Both the position numbers and the translations under genes were made by a program. Below, one piece after another: positions 8,702-16,768 of a stretch of DNA of 64,000 nt. The stretch comes from Microlunatus kandeliicorticis (GTDB taxonomy: Bacteria; Actinomycetota; Actinomycetes; Propionibacteriales; Propionibacteriaceae). The notes beneath the pieces were generated by a model that did not search any database, was not told where the DNA came from, and worked only from the letters and a program-made list of their open reading frames with translations. Within the stretch, counting starts at the first letter, position 1; the number at the start of each line of letters is the position of its first letter. The stretch covers positions 186,001-250,000 of the forward strand of contig NZ_JACGWT010000003.1 of the NCBI RefSeq assembly GCF_014137855.1, given 5' to 3'.

Positions 8702-10243
8702 CCCGCTCTTCACCAGGTGCCGCGGCAGCGCGAAGAACAGCACCGCGACGAACCCGACCAGCACGACCAGCGCCGGCAGCAGCATCGCCTGCGCCATCGC
8801 CGTGCTGAACCCGGCGTGCAGCGCCTCGGGGAGCTTGCCCACCCCGGCCTCGGTGGCCCCGGCTCCGCCGCCGGCCGACGGCAGCTCCGCGGCCAGCCGG
8901 GCGTCGATCAGTGCGGCGATGCTGGCGCTGCCGAGCACCGCGCCGATCTGCCGGGTCGTGTTGTAGACCCCGGCCCCGGCGCCCGCCCGGCTCGGCGGCA
9001 GGTTCCGGGTGGCCGAGGTGCCGAGCGGGGACCACATGAACCCGTTGGCCACCCCGAGCAGGGCGATCGGCAGCAGCAGCCGCCACATCGGGCTGTCCGG
9101 CGTCATCTCGTGGCTCAGCCAGATCAGCGAGACCGAGAGGCAGAGCAGCCCGAAACCGGCGAGATAGCGCGGGTGCATGCGGTCGGTCAGCCGGCCGACG
9201 AACGGGGCGAGCCCGCCGGAGATCACCGCCATCGGGACGAACAGCAGCGCCGAACCGGTCGGGGTCAGCCCGCGAACCGCCTGCGCGTAGAGCATCAGCG
9301 GGAAGCCCTGCGAGGTGACGGTGAACCCGACCGAGGTGATGGCCAGGTTGGCCAGGCTGAAGTTTCGGTCGCGGAACAGCCCGAGCGGCACCAGCGGCTC
9401 ACCACGGTTGACCCGCTGCCACACGACGAAGGCGACCAGCGCGAGCAGCCCGAAGGCGATCAGCATCCACACGTGCAGCGGGCCGGCGATGGTCCCCCAG
9501 TCGTACTGGCGGCCCTCCTGGATCCCGAACACCACGCAGAACAGGCCGATCGCGCTGAGGGCGACGCCGACCAGGTCGAACCGGTGCACGGCGGTCGGGA
9601 GCGCCGGCACCAGCCGGGCGGCGAGCACGAACGCCACCACGCCGACCGGGACGTTGATGAAGAAGATCCACTCCCAGCCCGGACCGTCGACCAGCAGGCC
9701 GCCGGCCACCGGGCCGACCAGGGTGGCCACTCCGGCCACCGCACCCCACAGGCTCATCGCCCGGCCGCGCTGGTCGGCCGGGAAGATCCGGGTGATCACC
9801 GCCATGGTCTGCGGGGTCATCAGCGCGGCGCCGAGGCCCTGGGCGACCCGGGCGGTGATCAGCATCCCGATCGTCCCGGTGAGCCCGCACCACAGCGAGG
9901 CGAGGGTGAAGACGACCAGGCCGATCAGGTACATGTTCTTCGGCCCGAACCGGTCACCCAGCCGGCCAGTGATCAGCAGCGGCACCGCGTAGGCCAGCAG
10001 GTAGGCGCTGGTCACCCAGATCACCGCGTTCACGTCGGCGTCGAGCCCGGTCATGATCGCCGGGGTCGCCACCGAGACGATGGTGGTGTCGACCAGGATC
10101 ATGAAGAAGCCCAGGACCAGCGCCCAGAGCGCGGGCCAGGGGCGGAAGTCGGGGTGCTCGGTCGGCGCCATCGCGTGGCGCGGGGCGGTCGAGCGACGCG
10201 CGGGTCCGCGGGACGGGTCGGTGCGGGTCAGGAGGTCGGCCAT
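8690..10243 (-). CDS. MFS transporter, DHA2 (EmrB/QacA-like) family
   Basis: This carrier of 517 residues has a cytoplasmic N-terminus of about 35 residues and about 14 hydrophobic segments, the DHA2 layout. Motifs include LVDTTIVSVATPAI in the first helix, the loop GRLGDRFGPKNMYLIG, and motif C-like GPVAGGLLVDGPGWEWIFFINVPVG. Such proteins export drugs or toxic metabolites in exchange for protons. Its ATG overlaps the end of the upstream padR-like gene by 16 nt, so the two are made from one message and the regulator probably controls the pump. The substrate cannot be read from sequence. Confidence 0.92.
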   Translation of the reverse strand: MADLLTRTDPSRGPARRSTAPRHAMAPTEHPDFRPWPALWALVLGFFMILVDTTIVSVATPAIMTGLDADVNAVIWVTSAYLLAYAVPLLITGRLGDRFGPKNMYLIGLVVFTLASLWCGLTGTIGMLITARVAQGLGAALMTPQTMAVITRIFPADQRGRAMSLWGAVAGVATLVGPVAGGLLVDGPGWEWIFFINVPVGVVAFVLAARLVPALPTAVHRFDLVGVALSAIGLFCVVFGIQEGRQYDWGTIAGPLHVWMLIAFGLLALVAFVVWQRVNRGEPLVPLGLFRDRNFSLANLAITSVGFTVTSQGFPLMLYAQAVRGLTPTGSALLFVPMAVISGGLAPFVGRLTDRMHPRYLAGFGLLCLSVSLIWLSHEMTPDSPMWRLLLPIALLGVANGFMWSPLGTSATRNLPPSRAGAGAGVYNTTRQIGAVLGSASIAALIDARLAAELPSAGGGAGATEAGVGKLPEALHAGFSTAMAQAMLLPALVVLVGFVAVLFFALPRHLVKSGDAH

Positions 10244-10788
10244 GGCAGGTCCTTGGTGGTGATGCGGGTGATCAGGGTGGCGAGCCAGTCGCGCTGGGCG
10301 CGGACGGTCTCGCGGAGGAAGTCGACGTTGATGAGGTAGGCCTCCTCGACGCCGCGGGAGGCGGCGTCGAGCAGCCCCTGCTCGAGCTCGTGGAGCCGGG
10401 CCTCGAGGCTGATCCGGTGCCGGGTGAGCTGCTCGACCACGAGGTCGGCGGGCAGGTTGTGCGCCTCCCCCAGCGCGAACGGGAGCACCGGGTACTCCCG
10501 GACCGGCGCGCGGAGCAGCTCGACCAGCCGGGTCCGCAGCGCCTCCTCACCCTCGGGGGTGATCGCGTAGGTGGTCCGCTCGGGCCGGTTCCCTTCGCGC
10601 TCGGTGCCGGCGACGACGGCCAGACCGTCGGCGACCAGCCGCTCGACGGTGCGGTAGAGGGTGCCCGGGCTCAGCTTGAGCCACTCGTCCTCCTGCCGCT
10701 TGAGCAGCAGCGAGTACATCTCGTACGGGTGCATCGGACGCTCGGTGAGCAGCGCGAGCGCGGAGACCGCCAACGGGGCCAGCGCCAT
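10228..10788 (-). CDS. PadR-family regulator of the adjacent efflux pump
   Basis: This protein of 186 residues begins with MALAPLAVSALALLTERPMHPYEMYSLL and carries a PadR winged helix (LSPGTLYRTVERLVADGLA) with wing residues TTYAITPEGEEALRTRL. A coiled C-terminal dimerisation domain follows (about residues 110-180). I chose ATG 10788 because AAGGAGG lies 5 nt upstream; the GTG at 10803 has no comparable site. The end of the gene overlaps the pump's start by 16 nt. It likely represses the operon through the palindrome upstream. Confidence 0.9.
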   Translation of the reverse strand: MALAPLAVSALALLTERPMHPYEMYSLLLKRQEDEWLKLSPGTLYRTVERLVADGLAVVAGTEREGNRPERTTYAITPEGEEALRTRLVELLRAPVREYPVLPFALGEAHNLPADLVVEQLTRHRISLEARLHELEQGLLDAASRGVEEAYLINVDFLRETVRAQRDWLATLITRITTKDLPWPTS

Positions 10789-10814
10789 CCCCGCCTCCTT
10801 CACTCCGGTTGAAC

Positions 10815-10830
10815 TATTCCTTACGGAATA
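10815..10830. promoter_or_regulatory. Putative PadR operator upstream of pump operon
   Basis: TATTCC-TTAC-GGAATA is a perfect 6+6 palindrome with a 4-nt spacer, 27 nt before the padR-like start. It is an A/T-rich island in otherwise GC-rich DNA. Binding by the adjacent PadR protein is inferred from position. Confidence 0.6.
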
Positions 10831-10874
10831 TTACGCACGGAGTTTGCGGCATGCAAGCAGGCATCGCAGCAAAA

Positions 10875-10908
10875 GACAGGGGCCCGGCCGATCGGCCGGG
10901 CCCCTGTC
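10875..10908 (-). terminator. Intrinsic terminator of the ctaC-ctaD-ctaF operon
   Basis: A perfect 34-nt palindrome (GACAGGGG...CCCCTGTC) gives a 15-17 bp GC-rich stem. On the minus strand it is followed directly by TTTT (10874-10871), as expected for a factor-independent terminator of the leftward oxidase operon that ends at 10938. The rest of the gap 10789-10937 shows no gene. Confidence 0.88.
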
Positions 10909-10937
10909 GGGAATGTCCTGGTGTCGCGTCGTCGACC

Positions 10938-11333
10938 TCAGTGCGCGTGGTCGCCGCGGTAGAACTCGTAGAGCAGACCGGTCAAGGTGACGAACCCGAT
11001 GGCCACCGCGATGATGCTCAGCCACCAGCCGAAGACCGGACCGAGGACGAAGAGCACCAGCGCGAGCCCGCAGAAGAGCGGCCAGATGCTCTGCGGCGGG
11101 AAGAAGCCGAGCTCACCGGCGCCTTCGGCGATCTCGCCGTCGCGCCGGTCCTCCGGGCGAGGGTCCATCCGGCGGGCCACCAGCGCGAGGTAGCCGCCGA
11201 TCATCAGCACCAGGAAGAAGGTGAGGATGAGGGCCGCGAACCCGGTCGGGTCGTGGCTCATGAACCAGTAGATCGGGGTGACCGGGATCAGGAAGATCGC
11301 GACCGCGCCGAAGACCCAGGCCTCGATCCTCAT
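10938..11333 (-). CDS. ctaF: Cytochrome c oxidase subunit IV (actinobacterial type)
   Basis: CtaF, 131 residues, has four predicted membrane helices. It is a small accessory subunit of the aa3-type oxidase found in actinobacteria. The conserved [33 protein letters not shown] precedes the third and fourth helices; a cytoplasmic loop rich in acidic residues lies before it. Its ATG overlaps the ctaD stop by 4 nt (ATGA), which indicates translational coupling. A strong terminator follows it. ctaE is not in this window; in related genomes it sits with the bc1 genes. Confidence 0.93.
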   Translation of the reverse strand: MRIEAWVFGAVAIFLIPVTPIYWFMSHDPTGFAALILTFFLVLMIGGYLALVARRMDPRPEDRRDGEIAEGAGELGFFPPQSIWPLFCGLALVLFVLGPVFGWWLSIIAVAIGFVTLTGLLYEFYRGDHAH

Positions 11334-13117
11334 CGACGTCCTCCCCGCTGCGGATCGGCGTGGAAGCCGGGATCGTCGGACTGCCCGGAGACCCGGGCGG
11401 TCAGCTCGTCGACGCGACCGTGGTCGTCACCGGCGTCGAGCAGGGTGTCGGAGGCCTCGTTGGCCGGGTACTCGAGCAGCGCCACCTCGGGGTGGTGCAG
11501 GTCGAAGGCCGGGGACTCCGAACGGATCCGGGGCAGCGACAGGAAGTTGTGCCGCGGCGGCGGGCAGGAGGTCGCCCACTCGAGCGAGCGGCCCCAGCCC
11601 CACGGGTCGTCGGTGTTGACCAGCGGGGCCTTGCGCGACTTCCAGACGTTGTAGATGAACGGCAGGATCGAGGCGCCGAGCAGGAAGGCACCGGCCGAGC
11701 TGACCTGGTTGAGGACGGTGAAGCCCTCGTTGGGCAGGTAGTCGGCGTATCGGCGTGGCATGCCCTCCACCCCGAGCCAGTGCTGGACGAGGAAGGTGGT
11801 GTGGAAGCCGACGAACAGCAGCCAGAAGTGGATCTTGCCCCAGGTCTCGTCGAGCATCCGGCCGGTCAGCTTGGGCCACCAGAAGTAGAAGCCGGCGAAC
11901 ATCGCGAACACCACCGTGCCGAACACCACGTAGTGGAAGTGCGCCACCACGAAGTAGGAGTCCGACAGCGCGAAGTCCAGCGGCGGGCTGGCCAGGATGA
12001 CGCCGGTCAGGCCGCCGAACAGGAAGGTGGTGAGGAAGCCGATCGCCCACAGCATCGGGGTGTCGAAGGTGAGACTGCCGCCCCACATCGTCCCGATCCA
12101 GTTGAAGAACTTCACCCCGGTCGGCACGGCGATGAGGAAGGTCATGAAGCTGAAGAACGGCAGGCTGACCGCCCCGGTGACGTACATGTGGTGCGCCCAC
12201 ACGGCGACCGAGAGGGCCGCGATCGACAGGGTCGCGGCGACCAGACCGATGTAGCCGAAGACCGGCTTGCGGCTGAACACCGGCAGGATCTCGGTGATGA
12301 TGCCGAAGAACGGCAACGCGATGATGTAGACCTCGGGGTGCCCGAAGAACCAGAACAGGTGCTGCCACAGGATCGGGCCGCCGTTGGCGGCGTCGAAGAC
12401 GTGCGCGCCGAGCTTCCGGTCCGCCTCGAGCACCAGCAGTGCCGCCGCCAGGATCGGGAACGCGATCAGCACCAGCAGCGACGTGATCAGGATGTTCCAG
12501 GTGAAGATCGGCATCCGGAACATGGTCATGCCCGGGGCCCGCATGGTCAGGATCGTGGTGACGAAGTTGACCGCACCGAGGATCGTGCCCAGACCGGCGA
12601 GGTAGAGGCCCATGATCCACAGGTCACCACCGACACCCGGCGAGTTCACCGAGTTCGAGAGCGGCGAGTAGGCGAACCAGCCGAAGCTGGCCGCCCCCTG
12701 CGGCGACAGGAAGCCCGAGACCACGATCAGGCCGCCGAACAGGTAGAGCCAGTACGACAGCATGTTGAGCCGCGGGAACGCCACGTCGGGCGAACCGATC
12801 TGCAGCGGCATGATCGCGTTCGCGAAGCCCGCGAAGAGCGGGGTCGCGAACAGCAGCAGCATGATCGTGCCGTGCATGGTGAAGAACTGGTTGTAGGTCT
12901 CGTAGCTGAGGTACTGCAGCCCGGGGAACGCCAGCTCCGCCCGGATGCCGAGGGCGAGGATGCCGCCGAACAGGAAGAACAGGAACGAGGTGACGAAGTA
13001 CAGGTTGCCGATCACCTTGTGGTCGGTGGTGACCATGTACTTCCAGGCGATCTGCCCGAGTGGCCGGGCCGGCCGGAGGACCTCGGTGGTCCCGGCGGTG
13101 CGCTCGAGAGTGACCAT
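11330..13117 (-). CDS. ctaD: Cytochrome c oxidase subunit I (aa3 type)
   Basis: CtaD, 595 residues, is the haem-copper catalytic subunit that reduces oxygen and pumps protons. [14 protein letters not shown] near the start, the haem-binding helix [33 protein letters not shown] (copper B His-Tyr), [10 protein letters not shown] and [18 protein letters not shown] are all present. The ATG at 13117 is chosen because the ctaC stop overlaps it (TGATG) and homology begins there; the longer frame to 13297 is ctaC sequence in another phase. Around twelve transmembrane helices are expected. It lies second in ctaC-ctaD-ctaF. Confidence 0.97.
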   Translation of the reverse strand: MVTLERTAGTTEVLRPARPLGQIAWKYMVTTDHKVIGNLYFVTSFLFFLFGGILALGIRAELAFPGLQYLSYETYNQFFTMHGTIMLLLFATPLFAGFANAIMPLQIGSPDVAFPRLNMLSYWLYLFGGLIVVSGFLSPQGAASFGWFAYSPLSNSVNSPGVGGDLWIMGLYLAGLGTILGAVNFVTTILTMRAPGMTMFRMPIFTWNILITSLLVLIAFPILAAALLVLEADRKLGAHVFDAANGGPILWQHLFWFFGHPEVYIIALPFFGIITEILPVFSRKPVFGYIGLVAATLSIAALSVAVWAHHMYVTGAVSLPFFSFMTFLIAVPTGVKFFNWIGTMWGGSLTFDTPMLWAIGFLTTFLFGGLTGVILASPPLDFALSDSYFVVAHFHYVVFGTVVFAMFAGFYFWWPKLTGRMLDETWGKIHFWLLFVGFHTTFLVQHWLGVEGMPRRYADYLPNEGFTVLNQVSSAGAFLLGASILPFIYNVWKSRKAPLVNTDDPWGWGRSLEWATSCPPPRHNFLSLPRIRSESPAFDLHHPEVALLEYPANEASDTLLDAGDDHGRVDELTARVSGQSDDPGFHADPQRGGRR

Positions 13118-14004
13118 CAGCCTTCCCCTCCGGTGTCCGTCGGCGGTTGCAGCACGGTGGTGCTGGTGTTGCCGAGGTTCACTCCGGTCTGACCGGCCTG
13201 CGCCAGTTCCTTCAGCTTCTCGTTGTACTCGGCGACCGGGACGATGTGGACCTTGAACAGCATCGCGGAGTGGTAGGTCCCGCAGAGCTCGGCGCACTTG
13301 CCGTCGTAGTCACCGAGGCGGGTCGGCGTCACGTCGAAGTAGTTGTGGCGACCCGGGATGACGTCCATCTTCTCGTAGAACGACGGGATCCAGAACGAGT
13401 GGATGACGTCGGGCGAGGTGAGACGGAAACGCACCGTCTGGCCGACCGGGAGGTAGAGGTCCGGGGTCTTCTCGATGGTCCCGGACTCCCACACGTCGTT
13501 GCCGACCTGAGGGTTGTTCGCCTCGCGGTAGTTGAACGTCCACGACCACTTCTGGCCGACGACGTCGATGGTGTGCTGGGGTTCGGCGACCTTGGCCTGG
13601 ACGTGCTCCTGGACCAGCACCGTGTAGTAGAACAGCACGCCGATCACCACGAACGGGGCGATCGTGTAGAGCACCTCGAGCGGCAGGTTGTAGCGGTTCT
13701 GCTTGACGTAGCCGCCGTGCCGGCGCTTGAACCGGACGACGCAGTAGATGATCAGGCCCCACACGAACAGACCGATCGCCCCGGCCGCGATCCAACTGCC
13801 GATCCACAGGTCGTGGATGCTCGGGGCCCGGTCGCTCGCGGCGACCGGCAACCCCAGCCGCTTGAGCTGACCGACGGTCTCCTGGCTGCACCCGGACAGC
13901 GCCGCGGCGGCACCGATCACGCCGACCCCGAGCAGCACCCGGAGTCCGCGGCGTCCGCGACTGCGCGCCGTCCTGGTCCCCGCGGACCAGTCGTCACCTG
14001 ACAC
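13117..14004 (-). CDS. ctaC: Cytochrome c oxidase subunit II, lipoprotein
   Basis: CtaC, 295 residues, accepts electrons at the CuA centre. The GTG at 14004 is preceded by GAGGAAGG (6 nt). A lipoprotein signal follows: basic RSRGRRGLR, hydrophobic run, lipobox LSGC with the cysteine near residue 39. Two more membrane helices come next (about residues 63-83 and 105-125). CuA ligands are visible in [12 protein letters not shown] and [12 protein letters not shown] longer frame up to 14121 lacks signal-peptide logic. It is the first gene of the operon; its promoter must lie in the 222-nt divergent gap 14005-14226. Confidence 0.95.
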   Translation of the reverse strand: MSGDDWSAGTRTARSRGRRGLRVLLGVGVIGAAAALSGCSQETVGQLKRLGLPVAASDRAPSIHDLWIGSWIAAGAIGLFVWGLIIYCVVRFKRRHGGYVKQNRYNLPLEVLYTIAPFVVIGVLFYYTVLVQEHVQAKVAEPQHTIDVVGQKWSWTFNYREANNPQVGNDVWESGTIEKTPDLYLPVGQTVRFRLTSPDVIHSFWIPSFYEKMDVIPGRHNYFDVTPTRLGDYDGKCAELCGTYHSAMLFKVHIVPVAEYNEKLKELAQAGQTGVNLGNTSTTVLQPPTDTGGEG

Positions 14005-14214
14005 GTCGTGCCTTCCTCGATACGAACCTGCCGTCCTGCGACCGGTGGACCTGACCGCGGGACTCGTCCTTGATTGCCACCCCAGGTCACGGGCGGATGC
14101 GCCGGGCGGACCCTGCGTCACGATCGTGACCTCGTCTCGGGGGTGGAGCCGCCTCCCCGTGCGACAAACAGCACCCTAACGCAGCCGACGTGGGGGACCA
14201 GCCTCGCCGGTGCG

Positions 14215-14220
14215 TATGTT
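14215..14220 (+). promoter_or_regulatory. -10 element for a leaderless message
   Basis: TATGTT ends 6 nt before the GTG at 14227. No ribosome site precedes that GTG, so transcription probably begins at or next to the start codon. The same layout recurs at many other genes in the window. Confidence 0.6.
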
Positions 14221-14226
14221 TCCGGG

Positions 14227-15414
14227 GTGCGCGAGGGACCGCAGCAGGAGGGTCGTCGGGTCTTCCTCGACGGGTCGGCGGGCGAGCCGCTCCGGCCCGA
14301 GGCGGTGGACGCCTGGGTGGCTGCGGCCGGCGCCGGCTGGGGCGACCCGCTGGCGCTGCACCACCCCGGTCGGCAGGCGGCGATGGCGCTCGACGGGTGC
14401 CGGGCCGCGGTCGCCGACGTCGTCGGTGCGCGGCCCGAGGACGTGGTGTTCACCGGCTCGGCGGCCCAGGCCCGCCGGGCCGCGGTGGCCGGGCTGGCGC
14501 TCGGCCGACGCCGGGCCGGGACGACGGTGGTGACGACCACGGTCGAGCACTCGGCCGTGCTGGCCGCCGCCGACGAGGTGGGCGGGTTCACCGACCCCGC
14601 CGACGGCGACCTCCCCGCGGGGCGGGTGGGCGTCGACGCGCTCGGACGGCTCGACCTCGACCAATGGCGGGCCGCGGTGGCCGGCCCGGGGGTCGCGCTG
14701 GCCTGCCTCCAGGTCGGCAACCACGAGGTCGGCACCCGGCAGCCGGTGGAGCCGGCCGTCGAGGCGGCTGTAGCGGCCGGCGTCCCGGTGGTGCTCGACG
14801 CGACGGCCGCGTTCGGCCGGGTCGACCTGCGTGCGCTCACCGGCTGGTCGGCGCTGGTCGGCGGCGCGGACGCCGTCGGCGGCCCGGCGTCGGTGGGGTT
14901 CCTGGTGCTGGCCCGCGGGTCGCGGTGGCGCCCGCCGCACCCGGTCGACGACTACCAGGACGGACGCTGGCCGGGCACGCCGGACCTGCCCGGCATCGTC
15001 GCGGCGACGACAGCGCTCGACGCCACCGAGCGCGAGCGGCCGACGACCGGGCCCCGAATCGCCGCGCTGGTCGACCGGCTCCGTGCCGGGGTCGCCGATC
15101 GCGTCCCGTTGGTCGAACTGGTCGGCGACCCGGTCGACCGGCTCCCCCACCTGCTCACCTTCTCGGTGCTGTACGTGACCGGCGAGGCGCTGGCCACCGA
15201 GCTCGACCGGGCCGGCTTCGCGGTGGGCAGCGGGTCGGCCTGCAGCTCGCGGTCGGAGGTGCCCAGCCACGTGCTCGCGGCGATGGGGGCGCTGACGTCG
15301 GGCAACGTCCGGCTGGGACTGACCCGGGACACCACCGCAGACGACGTCGAGGCCTTCCTCGACGTGCTGCCGGGAACGGTGGCCGAGCTGCGGGACCGGC
15401 TGGGCGCGCCTTAA
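14227..15414 (+). CDS. Cysteine-desulfurase-like protein lacking the PLP lysine
   Basis: This protein of 395 residues has the class V aminotransferase/NifS fold: GSAGEPLRPEAVDAW at the start, TVEHSAVL (the conserved active-site His), QVGNHEVGTRQPVEP, VLDATAAFGRVDL, and GSGSACSSRSEVPSHVL with the persulfide cysteine. Where IscS has HKIYGPKG this protein reads DAVGGPAS, so the PLP-binding lysine is alanine. In fact the whole protein contains no lysine. The Gln near the PLP ring is also replaced (DATAAFG). It cannot form the usual internal aldimine and is probably a non-catalytic or repurposed sulfur-handling protein. It diverges from ctaC and lies near erpA. Confidence 0.8.
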   Translation: MREGPQQEGRRVFLDGSAGEPLRPEAVDAWVAAAGAGWGDPLALHHPGRQAAMALDGCRAAVADVVGARPEDVVFTGSAAQARRAAVAGLALGRRRAGTTVVTTTVEHSAVLAAADEVGGFTDPADGDLPAGRVGVDALGRLDLDQWRAAVAGPGVALACLQVGNHEVGTRQPVEPAVEAAVAAGVPVVLDATAAFGRVDLRALTGWSALVGGADAVGGPASVGFLVLARGSRWRPPHPVDDYQDGRWPGTPDLPGIVAATTALDATERERPTTGPRIAALVDRLRAGVADRVPLVELVGDPVDRLPHLLTFSVLYVTGEALATELDRAGFAVGSGSACSSRSEVPSHVLAAMGALTSGNVRLGLTRDTTADDVEAFLDVLPGTVAELRDRLGAP

Positions 15415-15473
15415 CGGGTGATGGTGTCCACTCCCCCGCCGGCTCCCCGGTCGTCCACCGGCAGACTGGAGCC

Positions 15474-15965
15474 GTGAGCTCCGCCCCCACACCCGCCGAC
15501 GTCGCGATCCGGCCGGTCGTGCCCGGCGACCTCGACGTCTTCTTCCGGATCTTCAGCGATCCCGAGTCCGTCACCATGGCCGGCTTCACCGCCGAGGACC
15601 CGAACGATCGCGAGGCCTTCGACGACCACTGGGCGGCGGTGCTGGCCAGCGAGGCGGTGACCGCGCGGACGGTGCTCTGGCAGGGTGCGGTGGTCGGGCA
15701 CGTGGCGAGCTTCGAGGTCGACGGGGTGACCGAGGTGACCTACTGGGTCGACCAGGCGGTCTGGGGTCAGGGCATCGCCACCGCGGCCCTCGCCCAGCTG
15801 CTGGCCCACGTCACCACACGGCCGGTGTTCGCCCGCGCGGCCGCCGACAACGCCGCCTCGCTACGGGTGCTCGGCAAGTGCGGGTTCCGCCCGGTCCGGA
15901 CCGAGCGCGCCTACGCCAACGCCCGCGGCGAGGAGACCGACGAGACCATCCTCCGGCTCGACTGA
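15474..15965 (+). CDS. GNAT-family N-acetyltransferase (RimJ/RimL-like)
   Basis: This protein of 163 residues has the GNAT fold. The N-terminal IRPVVPGDLDVFFRIFSDPESVTMAGF is typical of the RimJ/RimL subgroup. YWVDQAVWGQGIATAALAQLL supplies the acetyl-CoA pyrophosphate loop (QGIATAAL), followed by AADNAASLRVLGKCGFRPV, the hallmark beta-bulge/helix segment. The GTG at 15474 is chosen because a -10 hexamer (CAGACT, 15462-15467) ends 6 nt before it. It follows the desulfurase-like gene by 59 nt. Substrate unknown. Confidence 0.88.
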   Translation: MSSAPTPADVAIRPVVPGDLDVFFRIFSDPESVTMAGFTAEDPNDREAFDDHWAAVLASEAVTARTVLWQGAVVGHVASFEVDGVTEVTYWVDQAVWGQGIATAALAQLLAHVTTRPVFARAAADNAASLRVLGKCGFRPVRTERAYANARGEETDETILRLD

Positions 15966-15979
15966 GTCCGGACGCACGA

Positions 15980-16009
15980 GACCGCGGGGCGGTGAGCCGC
16001 CCCGCGGTC
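15980..16009 (+). terminator. Hairpin terminator after the acetyltransferase gene
   Basis: A perfect 13-bp stem (GACCGCGGGGCGG / CCGCCCCGCGGTC) with loop TGAG begins 15 nt after the stop codon. No T-run follows, as is common in high-GC actinobacterial terminators. Confidence 0.75.
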
Positions 16010-16075
16010 GAGATGCACGTGCACAGGTGATCTGCGAGCGTCCTCCGAGCCGCGCCGGAACGTTCTGCACGACGA

Positions 16076-16107
16076 GTTTCGCGAACACGCTTTTCCGTTC
16101 GCGAAAC
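16076..16107. repeat. 11-bp inverted repeat in convergent gap
   Basis: GTTTCGCGAAC-N10-GTTCGCGAAAC is a perfect 11+11 inverted repeat between the acetyltransferase and the 3' end of erpA. The arms contain TTCGCGAA, itself a palindrome, and are more A/T-rich than the surroundings. It may be a protein-binding site or a terminator-like hairpin for erpA (it lies 53 nt past its stop). The rest of 15966-16159 has no gene. Confidence 0.7.
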
Positions 16108-16159
16108 GAGGAGGAAGAACGGTCCGCTCAGCGCGGCGTGCGCGAGCAGACCCAATCAA

Positions 16160-16522
16160 TCAGTGGAAGCTGTCGCCGCAGGCGCAGGAGCCGGTGGCGT
16201 TCGGGTTGTCGATCGTGAAGCCCTGCTTCTCGATGGTGTCGACGAAGTCGATGGTGGCGCCCATCAGGTACGGCGCGCTCATCCGGTCGGTGACCACGTG
16301 GACGCCGCTGTACTCCTTGACGATGTCGCCGTCGAGGTTCCGCTCGTCGAAGAAGAGCTGGTAGCGCAGGCCGGAGCAACCACCGGGCTGCACGGCGATC
16401 CGCAGCGACAGGTCGTCGCGACCCTCGCCGTCGAGCAGCGCCTTGACCTTGGTCGCGGCCTCGTCGGTCAGGATGACCCCGTCGGTCTGAACGGTGGGAA
16501 CCGTCTGGTCCTGCACGGTCAT
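16160..16522 (-). CDS. erpA: Iron-sulfur cluster insertion protein
   Basis: ErpA, 120 residues, is an A-type carrier that delivers Fe-S clusters to apo-enzymes. The three conserved ligand cysteines are visible: PGGCSGLRYQL in the middle and SCACGDSFH at the C-terminus. I chose ATG 16522, with GGAG upstream; the frame stays open to 16600 but that part is the untranslated leader by homology. Client proteins in this neighbourhood could include NadA and LipA, both [4Fe-4S] enzymes. Confidence 0.95.
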   Translation of the reverse strand: MTVQDQTVPTVQTDGVILTDEAATKVKALLDGEGRDDLSLRIAVQPGGCSGLRYQLFFDERNLDGDIVKEYSGVHVVTDRMSAPYLMGATIDFVDTIEKQGFTIDNPNATGSCACGDSFH

Positions 16523-16578
16523 ATCGCGTCTCCGCATCCGGTGCGCGCGGCACCACTGGTGGTCTGTGCTTCGTTTCG

Positions 16579-16607
16579 AGTCTAGGACGAGCACCGACAC
16601 CCGCCAA
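16579..16607 (-). promoter_or_regulatory. Promoter of erpA
   Basis: On the minus strand TTGGCG (16607-16602) and TAGACT (16584-16579) are spaced by 17 nt, giving a start site about 50 nt upstream of the erpA ATG. It diverges from the promoter of the GH6 gene. Confidence 0.55.
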
Positions 16608-16679
16608 GCAGGCCGACGCCGGCGAGACAGGGCTCACAGCGCAGGTCCGGGTGCCGGCGCCGCCGCCGACGGCAAAGCG

Positions 16680-16709
16680 TTGACAGGTTCACCACCGAGC
16701 GCGTAGGAC
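16680..16709 (+). promoter_or_regulatory. Promoter of the GH6 glycosidase gene
   Basis: A consensus -35 box TTGACA (16680-16685) is followed after 18 nt by TAGGAC (16704-16709). The predicted start site is near 16716, at the edge of the palindrome just downstream. Confidence 0.6.
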
Positions 16710-16716
16710 GTTGACA

Positions 16717-16738
16717 CGACGTCGGCGGGCCGACGTCG
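16717..16738. promoter_or_regulatory. Palindrome at the GH6 transcription start
   Basis: CGACGTCGG-CGGG-CCGACGTCG is a perfect 9+9 inverted repeat beginning at about +1 of the predicted promoter. It could be a repressor operator or a stabilising 5' hairpin. No dedicated regulator gene is adjacent. Confidence 0.55.
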
Positions 16739-16768
16739 CCCCACGTCAGCGTCGTCGAAGGGCCTGCC

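Noticed and set aside
16077-16106. Inverted repeat considered as an SOS (LexA) box.
   Set aside because: The actinobacterial LexA site needs GAAC-N4-GTTC; here the spacing is 10 nt and no damage-response gene is adjacent.
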